Positions 18,269 to 26,854 of a stretch of DNA of 64,000 bases are shown piece by piece (within the stretch, counting starts at the first letter, position 1; the number at the start of each line of letters is the position of its first letter). The position numbers and the translations under genes were made by a program. The stretch lies in assembly GCF_018860825.1 (NCBI RefSeq), contig NZ_JAHKPZ010000012.1, positions 248,001 to 312,000 on the forward strand. Reading direction: 5' to 3'. The DNA is from Lacinutrix sp. C3R15 (GTDB lineage Bacteria > Bacteroidota > Bacteroidia > Flavobacteriales > Flavobacteriaceae). The notes under the pieces are model-generated. The model worked only from the letters and a program-made list of their open reading frames with translations. It did no database searches and was not told the origin of the DNA.

Positions 18269-19288
18269 ATGAATAAATTAGTTTTATTTAACAAGACTAC
18301 ACTAAATAGCTTACTAACCAAAAGACCCAATGAGTCAAAATTTGGAGAACATATCACTATGTTAACTTCTGTTTCAAATATATACGAACAACTTAAAAAT
18401 TTAGACGTTACTTATGTAATAATTGGATTACCAGAAGATGTTGGCGTTTTCGCAAACTACGGAAAACCAGGAACTTGCAACGCTTTTGAGGCTGCACTTA
18501 AAATTTTGTTAAATATTCAAAGCAATACAAATACCTATGCAAAAAAAGTACTCATTCTTGGTCATTTAGACTTTAAAGAGGAGCAAGAAAAAAAGAACCT
18601 GCTAGACCAAACCAAGAAAAAAGATATCGCAAAAGCTAGAAAAATAGTTTCTAAAATAGACAAACATGTGGTTAGTTTGGTACATGATATTGTAAAAGCA
18701 GGAAAAAAACCCATTATTATTGGTGGTGGCCATAATAACGCGTATGGTAATATAAAAGGTACTTCTTTAGCTTTAAACACACCTATTAATGCTGTAAATT
18801 TTGATGCACACACAGATTTTAGAGATGAGGAAGGTAGACATAGTGGTAACGGTTTTAGCTACGCTTTCGCAGAAGGCTTTTTAAGAAACTATTTTGTTTT
18901 TGGGCTACAAGAAAACTATACTTCGCAAAACATTTTAAACACCTTAAAAAAACTTAAAGCTATAGATTACAATACTTTTGAAGATATAGTAATTAGAAAA
19001 AAACTAAAATATAAAACAGAAATAAAACGTGCTTTAACGCATGTTGCAGACAAACCTTTTGGTATAGAAATAGATTGTGACGCTATTGAAAACACACCAA
19101 GTAGCGCAATGACACCTAGCGGATTTTCAGTAAATAAAGCAAGACGTTTTATTTATAATTTTGCCAATCACAAAAACGCAACCTATTTACATATATGTGA
19201 AGCTGCACCAACTCCTGAAACCCATACACAGGTTGGTAAATTAATTACCTATTTAATAACCGATTTTATAAGAGCTAATGAAGATTAA
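18269..19288 (+). CDS. hutG: Formimidoylglutamase (arginase/agmatinase family)
   Basis: This protein probably hydrolyses N-formimino-L-glutamate to glutamate and formamide, the last step of histidine degradation. The 339-residue ureohydrolase-fold protein has the three binuclear manganese signatures: GGGHNN, NFDAHTDFR and EIDCDAIE. Its family also contains arginase and agmatinase; the nearby hutI is what favours hutG. Eleven bases of its 3' end overlap the GNAT gene, so both are probably co-translated. Confidence 0.82.
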   Translation: MNKLVLFNKTTLNSLLTKRPNESKFGEHITMLTSVSNIYEQLKNLDVTYVIIGLPEDVGVFANYGKPGTCNAFEAALKILLNIQSNTNTYAKKVLILGHLDFKEEQEKKNLLDQTKKKDIAKARKIVSKIDKHVVSLVHDIVKAGKKPIIIGGGHNNAYGNIKGTSLALNTPINAVNFDAHTDFRDEEGRHSGNGFSYAFAEGFLRNYFVFGLQENYTSQNILNTLKKLKAIDYNTFEDIVIRKKLKYKTEIKRALTHVADKPFGIEIDCDAIENTPSSAMTPSGFSVNKARRFIYNFANHKNATYLHICEAAPTPETHTQVGKLITYLITDFIRANED

Positions 19289-19742
19289 AATCGTTCCGTT
19301 TTGCAAAGAATACTCTAAAGATTTCTATACCTTAAATATAGAATGGTTAAAAAAACACTTTATAGTTGAGCCTTATGATGCTGAAGTTTTAAGCAAACCA
19401 GAAAAATATATTATACACAAAGGAGGTTTTATCTTCTTTGCCTTATTAGAAAACAAAGTGGTTGGCACAGTTGCTTTAATGCCAATACAAGAAAAAGGCA
19501 CTTTTGAACTTACTAAAATGGCTGTTTCTCCAGACTTTAGAGGATTTAAAATAGGCCAAAAATTAATGCAGCACTGTTTAGATTACGCTAAAGCTCAAAA
19601 TTTTAAAAGGCTACTACTCTATTCTAGCAAAAAACTAGAAAATGCCATTTATATATATAGAAAATTTGGCTTTATTGAAGTTCCTGTAGAACCTAGTTGC
19701 CCATATTTACGCTGCGATATCAAAATGGAATATCCTTTATAA
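19278..19742 (+). CDS. GNAT-family N-acetyltransferase
   Basis: A 154-residue acetyl-CoA-dependent acetyltransferase. The central MAVSPDFRGFKIGQKLMQ is the acetyl-CoA pyrophosphate-binding motif (R/QxxGxG/A type, here RGFKIG). It is followed by the usual LLYSSKKLENAIYIYRKFGF near the C-terminus. The start overlaps the hutG stop by 11 bases, which argues for a shared transcript but not for a shared pathway. Substrate is unknown. Confidence 0.85.
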   Translation: MKIKIVPFCKEYSKDFYTLNIEWLKKHFIVEPYDAEVLSKPEKYIIHKGGFIFFALLENKVVGTVALMPIQEKGTFELTKMAVSPDFRGFKIGQKLMQHCLDYAKAQNFKRLLLYSSKKLENAIYIYRKFGFIEVPVEPSCPYLRCDIKMEYPL

Positions 19743-19750
19743 AAAAAAGA

Positions 19751-19777
19751 CGCTTCTATACACAGAAGCGCTTTTTT
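19751..19777 (+). terminator. Intrinsic terminator after the GNAT gene
   Basis: CGCTTCT and AGAAGCG arms around a six-base loop, followed by six T, 8 bases past the GNAT stop. Confidence 0.8.
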
Positions 19778-19891
19778 GTTCTAAAACACCTTATAATATT
19801 AAACTAACAACACTAAGTTCCGCATTTAATTAATGTTATTTTACTGTACTAATACCTGTATTGTAATTAAAGAACGTAACTAATTATTTTT

Positions 19892-21052
19892 TTAAAGTTC
19901 TTGTAGAAAAACCTGTAAACTTTCACCATTCGCAATAGGATATTCTAGTTCTATCAACGCACGCTCTAAAGCACCCAATACAGCTAAAAGGTCATTTACA
20001 GATACAGATCCCATATGACCAATTCTAAAATAATCATTTTTAATTTCTGAAAGTAATCCTCCTGCAATGATTACGTTGCTACTGGCTATTTTACTGCGTA
20101 ATGCAGTACCATCGATTCCTTTTGGATAAAAAACAGCTGTTAAAGTATTAGCTGCTATATTGTTTGATTTTGGTAAAATCTCTAGATGCAACGCCGCTAT
20201 TGCTTTTCTAAAAGCACTTGCTAATTTTTGATGCCTTTTTACACGTTTATCTATACCTTCATTACAAATAATTTTTAAACTGGTTTCTAATGCTACAACT
20301 AAATTTACTGCTGGAGTTCCAAAATAGGAAGGTTTACGTGCTTCATATGCCTTCATTATTGGCAACCAATTACTCCAATCTGCATAATAATTACATACAG
20401 GAGTTTTTCTGTTTTGCCAAACCTGTATTGCTTTTTCTGATGCCATTAAAAGCGCAAGACCAGGAGGAACACCTACTGCTTTTTGAGATGCTGTTAACAC
20501 CACATCAATTCCCCATTCCTCTTGTTGTAAAGTTTCACCTGCAACCGAGCATACTCCATCTAAAATACTTAATACATTATATTTTTTAGCCAATTTCGCT
20601 ATCGGTTTTGGATCTATCAATACTCCCGTAGAAGTATCTACATGTGTCATGGTTAAAGCCTTGTATGGTTTATTTTTTAAGGCTTTCTCAATATCTTCAA
20701 TAGGAACAACTTCTCCCACTGGAGCTTCTAAAATAGTGGTATTTGCACCATAACGAGATAAAATATCTTGAAATCGTTTACCAAAATATCCCGAAGAAAT
20801 TACTAATACATTATCTGCTGGTTCTATAAGATTTGTAATAGCCATATCCATAGCCAATGTTCCTGTTCCTGCAACAATAAATGGTTGTCCTTTAGGCGCT
20901 TTCCAAACTTCTCGCATTAACTCTAAACTATTACCAAAAACTTCAATAAAATCTGGAGCAACATGGCTAGTTGTTGCCATAGACATTGCTTGCAATACAT
21001 CTGGTTCAAACTCTATAGGACCAGGAATCATCAATAATTTTCTTCCCTTCAT
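19892..21052 (-). CDS. Class V aminotransferase, alanine/serine-glyoxylate type
   Basis: A 386-residue PLP aminotransferase of the alanine-glyoxylate/serine-glyoxylate group, which moves an amino group to glyoxylate and gives glycine. The N-terminus LLMIPGPIEFEP is the family start. Later come GTGTLAMDMAI (cofactor phosphate loop), LDGVCSVAGE (Asp contacting the pyridine) and ASQKAVGVPPGLALL (Schiff-base Lys near residue 199). It is the third gene of the same-strand run aceB-aceA, 59 bases behind isocitrate lyase, which makes glyoxylate. A role in draining or using that glyoxylate is the natural inference. Confidence 0.85.
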   Translation of the reverse strand: MKGRKLLMIPGPIEFEPDVLQAMSMATTSHVAPDFIEVFGNSLELMREVWKAPKGQPFIVAGTGTLAMDMAITNLIEPADNVLVISSGYFGKRFQDILSRYGANTTILEAPVGEVVPIEDIEKALKNKPYKALTMTHVDTSTGVLIDPKPIAKLAKKYNVLSILDGVCSVAGETLQQEEWGIDVVLTASQKAVGVPPGLALLMASEKAIQVWQNRKTPVCNYYADWSNWLPIMKAYEARKPSYFGTPAVNLVVALETSLKIICNEGIDKRVKRHQKLASAFRKAIAALHLEILPKSNNIAANTLTAVFYPKGIDGTALRSKIASSNVIIAGGLLSEIKNDYFRIGHMGSVSVNDLLAVLGALERALIELEYPIANGESLQVFLQEL

Positions 21053-21072
21053 TTTATAATATTTGTATTTTA

Positions 21073-21100
21073 AAAGGCAACATACTAAGATGTTGCCTTT
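21073..21100 (-). terminator. Hairpin between aceA and the aminotransferase gene
   Basis: Arms AAAGGCAACAT/ATGTTGCCTTT. On the gene strand a run of A precedes the stem and only four T follow it, so it may be a leaky terminator or attenuator rather than a full stop. Confidence 0.5.
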
Positions 21101-21111
21101 TTTTTTTAAAA

Positions 21112-22737
21112 TTATTTATCTAAAGCAAGCTCACGCTCTTGCTCTTTTTGTTTCATTTCAAATTGATTAGAAGTATTTTTTTCACCTCCTGCTTTTAATG
21201 CTTTTTCTCCTGCAAAGAATGTTTTGTGGTCATCACCAAGATCAGACCCTGCCATTCTTTGGTGTTTTACACAAGAAACTCCTTTTCTAATTTCTTGACG
21301 TTGTACTTCTTTTACATAAGCCAACATACCATCTTCACCAAAATAACCTTTGGTTAAATCATTCATATGTAAAGCTGTAGTATGATACGTTGGTAAAGTT
21401 ATTAAATGATGGAAAATTCCAGCTTCTTTTGCACCATCTAATTGAAATGTTTTTATTTTTTGGTCTGCTCGATAACATAATTCTGTAGCATCGTATTGCG
21501 CATCCATTAAATTAGTTTTATCATAAGCAGTCATATCTTCCCCTTCAGCAAGCATTTCTTCATATACCTGATTACGGAAGTTTAATGTCCAGTTAAATGA
21601 AGGAGAATTATTATACACCAATTTGGCATTAGGAACCGTTTCTTTAATACGGTTTACCATATTTGCAATTTGTTTTACATTTGGTGTAGGTGTTTCAATC
21701 CAAAGTAAATCGGCTCCATTTTGTAAACTAGTTACACAATCTAAAACAACACGATCTATATTAGTTCCAGCTTTAAATTTATACAATCCGTTTGGTAATC
21801 TTACAGGTCTAACTAGTTTACCATCACGTTTTAGTAATACATCATCTTCTTTAGCTGCATCAATAGCAATTTCTTCTGCTTCAACAAAAGCTAAATATTT
21901 TGATGCTAAATCTCCTGGTTCCTGACTAACAGGTAGTTTTTGAGTTAATCCAGCACCTTCAGAGTCTGTTCTTGCTACAATAATTCCGTCTTCTACTCCT
22001 AATTCTAAAAATGCATAACGCACCGCATTTAGTTTAGCTATAAAATCTTCATGCGGAACCGTTACTTTTCCGTCTTGATGACCACATTGTTTAGCATCAG
22101 ACACTTGATTTTCTATTTGAATAGCACAAGCACCTGCTTGAATCATTTTTTTAGATAATAAATAAGTAGCTTCTTCATTACCAAAACCTGCATCAATATC
22201 TGCAATAATTGGTACTATATGTGTTTCAAAATTATCGATTTGATCTTGCACATCTTCCCCATTTTCAAGTCTTCTAAACAAATCATTTAACTCAATAGCA
22301 TCTGCTTGGCGTAAAAAATCATAAATCTCTGCTATTAAACCTGGTACAGCTGTTTTTTCGTGCATAGATTGGTCTGGTAATGGACCAAATTCTGAACGTA
22401 ATGCAGCAACCATCCAACCAGAAAGGTATAAATATCTTTTGCTTGTAGTTTTATGATGTTTTTTTACAGCAATCATTTTTTGTTGCGCAACAAACCCATG
22501 CCAACAACCTAACGATTGTGTATAATTGGTATGGTCTGCATCATAGGCAGCCATATCTTCACGCATAATTGCAGCTGTGTATTTAGCAATATCTAATCCT
22601 GTATTAAAACGATTTTGAGCAACCATTCTTGCTGCACTTTCAGGATGTATGGCATTCCAAGAATTTCCGTACTTTGCTTTAAGGTTTCTTACCGTTTCTA
22701 AAGCAGAACTATAATTGCTTTGTGCTAAATTTTTCAT
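21112..22737 (-). CDS. aceA: Isocitrate lyase, long form
   Basis: The first enzyme of the glyoxylate shunt: it splits isocitrate into glyoxylate and succinate. The 541-residue length and the active-site segment SDAKQCGHQDGKVTVPHEDF fit the longer isocitrate lyase type, in which KQCGH replaces the KKCGH of the E. coli form; the catalytic Cys is present. IVARTDSEGAGL and LVYNNSPSFNW are further substrate-site signatures. It lies 85 bases behind aceB on the same strand. A divergent RamB-like gene upstream of aceB is the likely regulator. Confidence 0.95.
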   Translation of the reverse strand: MKNLAQSNYSSALETVRNLKAKYGNSWNAIHPESAARMVAQNRFNTGLDIAKYTAAIMREDMAAYDADHTNYTQSLGCWHGFVAQQKMIAVKKHHKTTSKRYLYLSGWMVAALRSEFGPLPDQSMHEKTAVPGLIAEIYDFLRQADAIELNDLFRRLENGEDVQDQIDNFETHIVPIIADIDAGFGNEEATYLLSKKMIQAGACAIQIENQVSDAKQCGHQDGKVTVPHEDFIAKLNAVRYAFLELGVEDGIIVARTDSEGAGLTQKLPVSQEPGDLASKYLAFVEAEEIAIDAAKEDDVLLKRDGKLVRPVRLPNGLYKFKAGTNIDRVVLDCVTSLQNGADLLWIETPTPNVKQIANMVNRIKETVPNAKLVYNNSPSFNWTLNFRNQVYEEMLAEGEDMTAYDKTNLMDAQYDATELCYRADQKIKTFQLDGAKEAGIFHHLITLPTYHTTALHMNDLTKGYFGEDGMLAYVKEVQRQEIRKGVSCVKHQRMAGSDLGDDHKTFFAGEKALKAGGEKNTSNQFEMKQKEQERELALDK

Positions 22738-22783
22738 AATTTTGTATTTAATTATTAAGGTTATTCTATATTTTGATAATTGC

Positions 22784-22814
22784 GTCTCGTAATCTATTGC
22801 AGTAGTTACGAGAC
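22784..22814 (-). other. Hairpin in the aceB-aceA gap
   Basis: Perfect 9-bp arms GTCTCGTAA and TTACGAGAC around 13 bases, starting 9 bases after the aceB stop. On the gene strand no T run follows, so it looks like an mRNA-processing or stability element, or an attenuator, rather than a standard terminator. The T run is on the opposite strand. Confidence 0.5.
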
Positions 22815-22822
22815 ATTTTTTT

Positions 22823-24421
22823 TTAAATGTATTGGTACGCTGGAAGGGTTAAAAACTCTTCAAACTTTTCTTGTGTTACTAACTTTTCAAATAAATTGAT
22901 TGCTAGTTCAAACTTGGTATTTTCAATTTTATCTTCTCCTATCATAGCAATTATTTTTTCTACTTCACTATCAAAAATACTGGCAAATAAGTCTTTAGTA
23001 AAAACGTTTCCATCTTCAAGTTGTACTTCATTTTTAAGCCATTGCCACACTTGTGTTCTAGAAATTTCTGCAGTTGCAGCATCTTCCATTAAATTATAAA
23101 GAGCTACAGCACCATGACCTCTTAACCAAGCTTCGGTGTATAAAATACCAACATTAATGTTTTTTCTAATTCCAGCTTCTGTAATGGTTCCTTTTGGCAT
23201 TTCAACCAAATCTTGAGCTGTAATATGTACATCTTCTCTTAATACGTTTAATTGATTTGGTGTTGGCATGTGTTTGTTAAATTCATCCATAGCAACTGCT
23301 ACTAAATCTGGATGCGCAACCCATGTACCATCATGCCCATTTTTAACTTCACGTTCTTTATCTTTTCTTACTTTTTCTAAAGCTGCAGCATTTGCTTCTT
23401 CATTATTTTTAATAGGTATTTGGGCTGCCATTCCTCCAATAGCAAGAATTCCTCTTTTATGGCAACGTTGAATAACCAGTTTAGAATAGGCATCCATAAA
23501 AGGAGACGTCATGGTTACTTGATCACGATTAGGAACTATAAAATTTGGATGATTTCTAAATTTTTTAATGTAAGAGAAAATATAATCCCAACGACCACAA
23601 TTTAAACCTACAATGTGTTCTTTAAGCTCGTAAATGATTTCATCTAACTGAAAACTTGCAGTAATTGTTTCTACTAATACTGTTGCTTTAAAGGTACCTT
23701 GTGGTATGTTTAAATAATCTTGTGCAAAAACAAAAACTTCATTCCACCAGCGCGCTTCTAAATAATGCTCAAGTTTTGGAAGGTAAAAATATGGAGCTGT
23801 GCCATTTTCAAGCAATGTTTTAGCATTATGAAAAACATACAAACCAAAATCTACCAAACTACCTGAAGCTTCTTCATTATTAATAAGAAGATGTCTTTCA
23901 TTTAAATGTAAACCTCTTGGTCTTACTAATAATACTGCTGTTTTTGGGTTTAGTTGATATGATTTATCTTTTTTAGAATCATATAAAGAAATGGTTTTAT
24001 TATTAGCGTCTATTAAGTTTTGCTGTCCTTCAATACTGTTTTTCCAGGTAGGTGCATTACTATCTTCTAAATCTGCCATAAACGTTTTTGCTCCAGAGTT
24101 TAAGGCATTAATAATCATTTTTCTATCTACAGGACCTGTTATTTCTACACGTCTGTCTTGCATATCAAGAGGAATTCTTCCTGCACTCCAATCTCCTTCT
24201 CTAATATTTTTTGTTTCTCTAGGAAACTCTGGAAATTTTCCTGTATCAAAAACCACTTGTTCTTGTTCTCTTCTGTTAAGTAACTCTAATCTTTTAGCGT
24301 TAAATTTTTCATGTAAAGCCGTTAAAAACAGTAAAGCATTATCTGTTAAAATTTCTGGATAATAATTTTTAACCTCTTTTGCGAATTCAAATTTCGTTTG
24401 TTTTAAAAGTGTGTTGTCCAT
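22823..24421 (-). CDS. aceB: Malate synthase A
   Basis: The second enzyme of the glyoxylate shunt: it condenses glyoxylate with acetyl-CoA to malate. The 532-residue length fits isoform A. GPVDRKMIINALNSGAKTFMADLEDSNAPTW is the family signature. GLNCGRWDYIFSYIK carries the metal/glyoxylate loop, and VAHPDLV and ISRTQVWQWL are typical C-terminal motifs. It is the first gene of the aceB-aceA-aminotransferase run and is read away from the regulator at 24548. The 126-bp divergent region carries the control sites. Confidence 0.95.
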   Translation of the reverse strand: MDNTLLKQTKFEFAKEVKNYYPEILTDNALLFLTALHEKFNAKRLELLNRREQEQVVFDTGKFPEFPRETKNIREGDWSAGRIPLDMQDRRVEITGPVDRKMIINALNSGAKTFMADLEDSNAPTWKNSIEGQQNLIDANNKTISLYDSKKDKSYQLNPKTAVLLVRPRGLHLNERHLLINNEEASGSLVDFGLYVFHNAKTLLENGTAPYFYLPKLEHYLEARWWNEVFVFAQDYLNIPQGTFKATVLVETITASFQLDEIIYELKEHIVGLNCGRWDYIFSYIKKFRNHPNFIVPNRDQVTMTSPFMDAYSKLVIQRCHKRGILAIGGMAAQIPIKNNEEANAAALEKVRKDKEREVKNGHDGTWVAHPDLVAVAMDEFNKHMPTPNQLNVLREDVHITAQDLVEMPKGTITEAGIRKNINVGILYTEAWLRGHGAVALYNLMEDAATAEISRTQVWQWLKNEVQLEDGNVFTKDLFASIFDSEVEKIIAMIGEDKIENTKFELAINLFEKLVTQEKFEEFLTLPAYQYI

Positions 24422-24441
24422 GTTGTTATAATTTTACACTA

Positions 24442-24472
24442 CAATAGTAAAACAAACTTTTTTAATAAACAA
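24442..24472 (-). promoter_or_regulatory. Candidate aceB promoter
   Basis: Read on the - strand: TTG (24472-24470), 20 bases, then TACTATTG (24449-24442), one mismatch from TAnnTTTG, 20 bases before the aceB start. The -33 box touches the palindrome at 24472-24485, so a protein bound there could block or recruit polymerase. Confidence 0.45.
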
Positions 24473-24523
24473 GCGAACGTTCGCTAAATTTTAATTTTTC
24501 GCTTTTTTTGCGTTATTCGCAAA
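24472..24523. promoter_or_regulatory. Operator-like array between aceB and the RamB-like gene
   Basis: Three elements are visible. AGCGAACGTTCGCT (24472-24485) is a perfect 14-bp palindrome. TTCGC recurs in direct orientation at 24480, 24498 and 24516, exactly 18 bp apart. TTTGCGTTATTCGCAAA (24507-24523) is a perfect inverted repeat with a five-base centre. The last covers the -33 box of the regulator promoter. Binding by the divergent regulator is inferred. Confidence 0.6.
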
Positions 24524-24536
24524 TTTTGTATCTTTG
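24507..24536 (+). promoter_or_regulatory. Promoter of the RamB-like regulator
   Basis: TTTG (24507-24510), 18 bases, TATCTTTG (24529-24536): a full match to the Bacteroidota housekeeping promoter (TTG, 17-23 bases, TAnnTTTG). Its -33 box is the left arm of the TTTGCG/CGCAAA dyad, a layout typical of autorepression. Confidence 0.7.
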
Positions 24537-24547
24537 TTTTTATAATT

Positions 24548-26023
24548 ATGGAAGAAGAATATATAAAGCTCATATTTGGCTTGAAACTCAAGCAAATACG
24601 CACAGACAAGAATTTATCGCTTTTTGGTTTATCTAAGCTTTCTGGTTTATCAAAATCTTATTTAAATGAAATTGAAAAAGGAAAGAAATACCCTAAACCA
24701 GATAAAATTGCTATACTTTCTGAAAAATTAGACATACCTTATGACAATATGGTGTCTTTAAAATTAGACAAAAACTTAGCGCCTATTGGTGAAATTTTAC
24801 AATCTAAAATTTTAAAAGAAATACCCTTAGAAGTATTTGGTATTAAAGAAAGTACTTTAATTGAAATTGTTGCCAATGCACCAGCTAAAGTAAATGCATT
24901 TATTAGCACTATAATAGAGATTGCGCAATACTACAACTTTAGCAAAGAGAGTTTTTACTTAGCTTCTCTTCGTTCTTTTCAAGAAGCAAATAATAATTAT
25001 TTTGATGATTTAGAAGCAAGTGTTCTAGCCTTTGCAAAAACCTATCAAGTAGATTTAAACAAACCAATAACCTCAGCAGAATTAGAGGAAATTTTAGTTG
25101 AAGAATTTAAATATACTATACATGATAACGAATTAGATAAACATAAAAGCTTAGACAGTTTACGTTCTGTATTTATACCCAAAAACAAAACCTTACTATT
25201 AGCTAGTGAGGTGGATGATGCGCAACGTGCTTTTATTTACGCCAAAGAACTGGCTTATAATTATTTAAAATTAGAAGACAGATTATATACTTTTTCATGG
25301 ATTAAATTTGAAAATTTTGATCAAGTATTAAATAATTTTTATGCTTCGTATTTTGCGGGAGCATTAATACTCCCCAAAGCATTAATTACCAAAAAGCTAC
25401 AAGCTGTTTTTGAAAAAAAGACTTTTGACACTTCTCTTTTCTTAAAAACTATGGAATGCTTTAATGCATCACCAGAATCTTTTTACCAACGTTTAACAAA
25501 CGTTTTACCTAAAGAGTTTAATATTCAGAATTTATTCTTTTTACGCTTTACGCATAAAGCAGGAAGTGAAAGATATCACCTTAAAAAAGAGTTACATTTA
25601 TCGCACCAACACTCGCCTCGTGCCAATGAAACTAATGAACACTATTGCAGACGCTGGGTTTCTTTAAATGTGTTAAAAGAAATAAGTAGCAACAATAAAG
25701 AGCATGTTTTTGATATGCAAATATCTAATTACCCAAGTGATAATATGAAATATTTATTAATAGCATCTGCCACCAAAGATCCTTTTAGAGAAAACCACTA
25801 CAGAAGCATTAGCATTGGCTTATTAATAAACAAACAGTTACTTAGAAAATTACAATTTGTTGAGAATAAAAATATAATAACCAAAGATGTTGGTGTTACT
25901 TGTGAGCGTTGTGCTATTCAAAATTGTAAAGAAAGAAAAGCACCTCCTGTATTTTTAGATAGAATAGAAAAAAATACTAAAATAGAAAATGTGGTTGCTG
26001 AATTAAATAAGAGATTTAGTTAA
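24548..26023 (+). CDS. RamB/ScfR-type regulator of the glyoxylate shunt
   Basis: A 491-residue XRE-class regulator. The helix-turn-helix spans about residues 8-65 (LKLKQIRTDKNLSL, SKSYLNEIEKGKKYP). The middle region resembles the ImmA/IrrE domain, but the metal motif HExxH is replaced by KELAY, so it is probably not a protease. The C-terminal region (DUF2083-like) ends with a cysteine cluster, CERCAIQNC, seen in this group. Known relatives (RamB of actinobacteria) control aceA and aceB and respond to acyl-CoA or related signals. Here it is divergent from aceB, with palindromic sites between. That it regulates aceBA is inference, strongly backed by layout. Confidence 0.82.
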   Translation: MEEEYIKLIFGLKLKQIRTDKNLSLFGLSKLSGLSKSYLNEIEKGKKYPKPDKIAILSEKLDIPYDNMVSLKLDKNLAPIGEILQSKILKEIPLEVFGIKESTLIEIVANAPAKVNAFISTIIEIAQYYNFSKESFYLASLRSFQEANNNYFDDLEASVLAFAKTYQVDLNKPITSAELEEILVEEFKYTIHDNELDKHKSLDSLRSVFIPKNKTLLLASEVDDAQRAFIYAKELAYNYLKLEDRLYTFSWIKFENFDQVLNNFYASYFAGALILPKALITKKLQAVFEKKTFDTSLFLKTMECFNASPESFYQRLTNVLPKEFNIQNLFFLRFTHKAGSERYHLKKELHLSHQHSPRANETNEHYCRRWVSLNVLKEISSNNKEHVFDMQISNYPSDNMKYLLIASATKDPFRENHYRSISIGLLINKQLLRKLQFVENKNIITKDVGVTCERCAIQNCKERKAPPVFLDRIEKNTKIENVVAELNKRFS

Positions 26024-26029
26024 CGACTA

Positions 26030-26067
26030 ATTTTATAGTGCATAACTTATATTATGCACTATAAAAT
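26030..26067. terminator. Long hairpin after the regulator gene
   Basis: Perfect 16-bp arms (ATTTTATAGTGCATAA and its complement) around six bases, directly after the stop codon. No long T run follows, but it ends in an AT-rich stem and lies between convergent genes. Confidence 0.65.
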
Positions 26068-26115
26068 TATCTATAAATGCTTCTGAAAAAGTAATTTTTC
26101 AAACAACTAAAACCT

Positions 26116-26766
26116 TTATAACAGAGATTTTAATGCCTGAATAACCTCATCTGGTTCTGAACGCGTTCTATAATCTACATTAACATAGCTCCATTTTACC
26201 ACGCCATCTGTATCTAATACAAAGGTTGCAGGAATTGGTAATATGTTTTTATTACCATTATTTATTGTTTCTAAATCCAGATTACGATCTACTCGCATAT
26301 GCTCCATTAAAAACTCAGGTACTTCCCAAGAAACGCCATATTGAGAAGCTACTTTTGCATCTTGATCAGACAACACAACAAACTCCATTTTACTAATCTC
26401 ATTTTTTGTCATAGAGCCATCAGGAACCTCAGGACTAATAGCAATTAAGGTTGCTCCTAGCTCGTGAATATCCTTTAATCTTGCTTGTAAGGCTCTAAGT
26501 TGTAAATTACAATATGGACACCAACTTCCTCTATAAAAAATAACAACAACAGGCCCTTTAATTAATAAACTTTGTAGAGTTATAAATTTACCTTCTGCAT
26601 TAGGAAGCTCAAAATCTGGAGCTTTTTCATTTATTTTTATAGCATCAGCTCCTTGTTGAAAAGCTTTTGCCTTTTTAATAATAGCATCAACACCTTTCAT
26701 AAAGTCAGGATTTGCTTGTCTTCCTGCTTCTATTTTAGCGTCTGTTTGTTCTTTTAATGTTTTCAT
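26116..26766 (-). CDS. Peroxiredoxin-like protein (AhpC/TSA family)
   Basis: A 216-residue thiol peroxidase-like protein. The thioredoxin-fold region starts near residue 40 (APDFELPNAEGKFITLQSLL). The active site is YRGSWCPYCNLQLRALQ, a CxxC-type site rather than the VCPT of classic peroxiredoxins. AISPEVPDGSM and PATFVLDTDGVVKW are family features. The N-terminal ~40 residues are helical. It probably reduces peroxides or acts as a thiol oxidoreductase. Single gene, convergent with the regulator. Confidence 0.82.
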   Translation of the reverse strand: MKTLKEQTDAKIEAGRQANPDFMKGVDAIIKKAKAFQQGADAIKINEKAPDFELPNAEGKFITLQSLLIKGPVVVIFYRGSWCPYCNLQLRALQARLKDIHELGATLIAISPEVPDGSMTKNEISKMEFVVLSDQDAKVASQYGVSWEVPEFLMEHMRVDRNLDLETINNGNKNILPIPATFVLDTDGVVKWSYVNVDYRTRSEPDEVIQALKSLL

Positions 26767-26795
26767 TATTTGTTTTTATAAAATGTACCTAATGG

Positions 26796-26835
26796 GTTTG
26801 TGTAGGTTTTGTGGTGTGGTTAAGTAACCAATTTA
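26796..26835 (+). repeat. Partial attC-like element (left arm)
   Basis: These 40 bases match the left arm of the palindromic element at 57755-57794 at 30 of 40 positions, including GTTTGT, GGTTTTG/GGTTTG and the end AATTTA. The long spacer and matching right arm are missing or shortened; TTATACAT at about 26844-26851 may be the remnant. It sits between the peroxiredoxin and the next small gene. Confidence 0.45.
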
Positions 26836-26854
26836 ATATTTTATTATACATGAT

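Noticed and set aside
23991-24362. 123-codon open frame antisense to aceB
   Set aside because: It is antisense to a well-conserved malate synthase coding region.
24548-26023. Prophage-type repressor or ImmA/IrrE protease
   Set aside because: The central HExxH is replaced by KELAY, the C-terminus is of the fatty-acyl-regulator type, and no phage genes are near; a RamB-like regulator next to aceB fits better.
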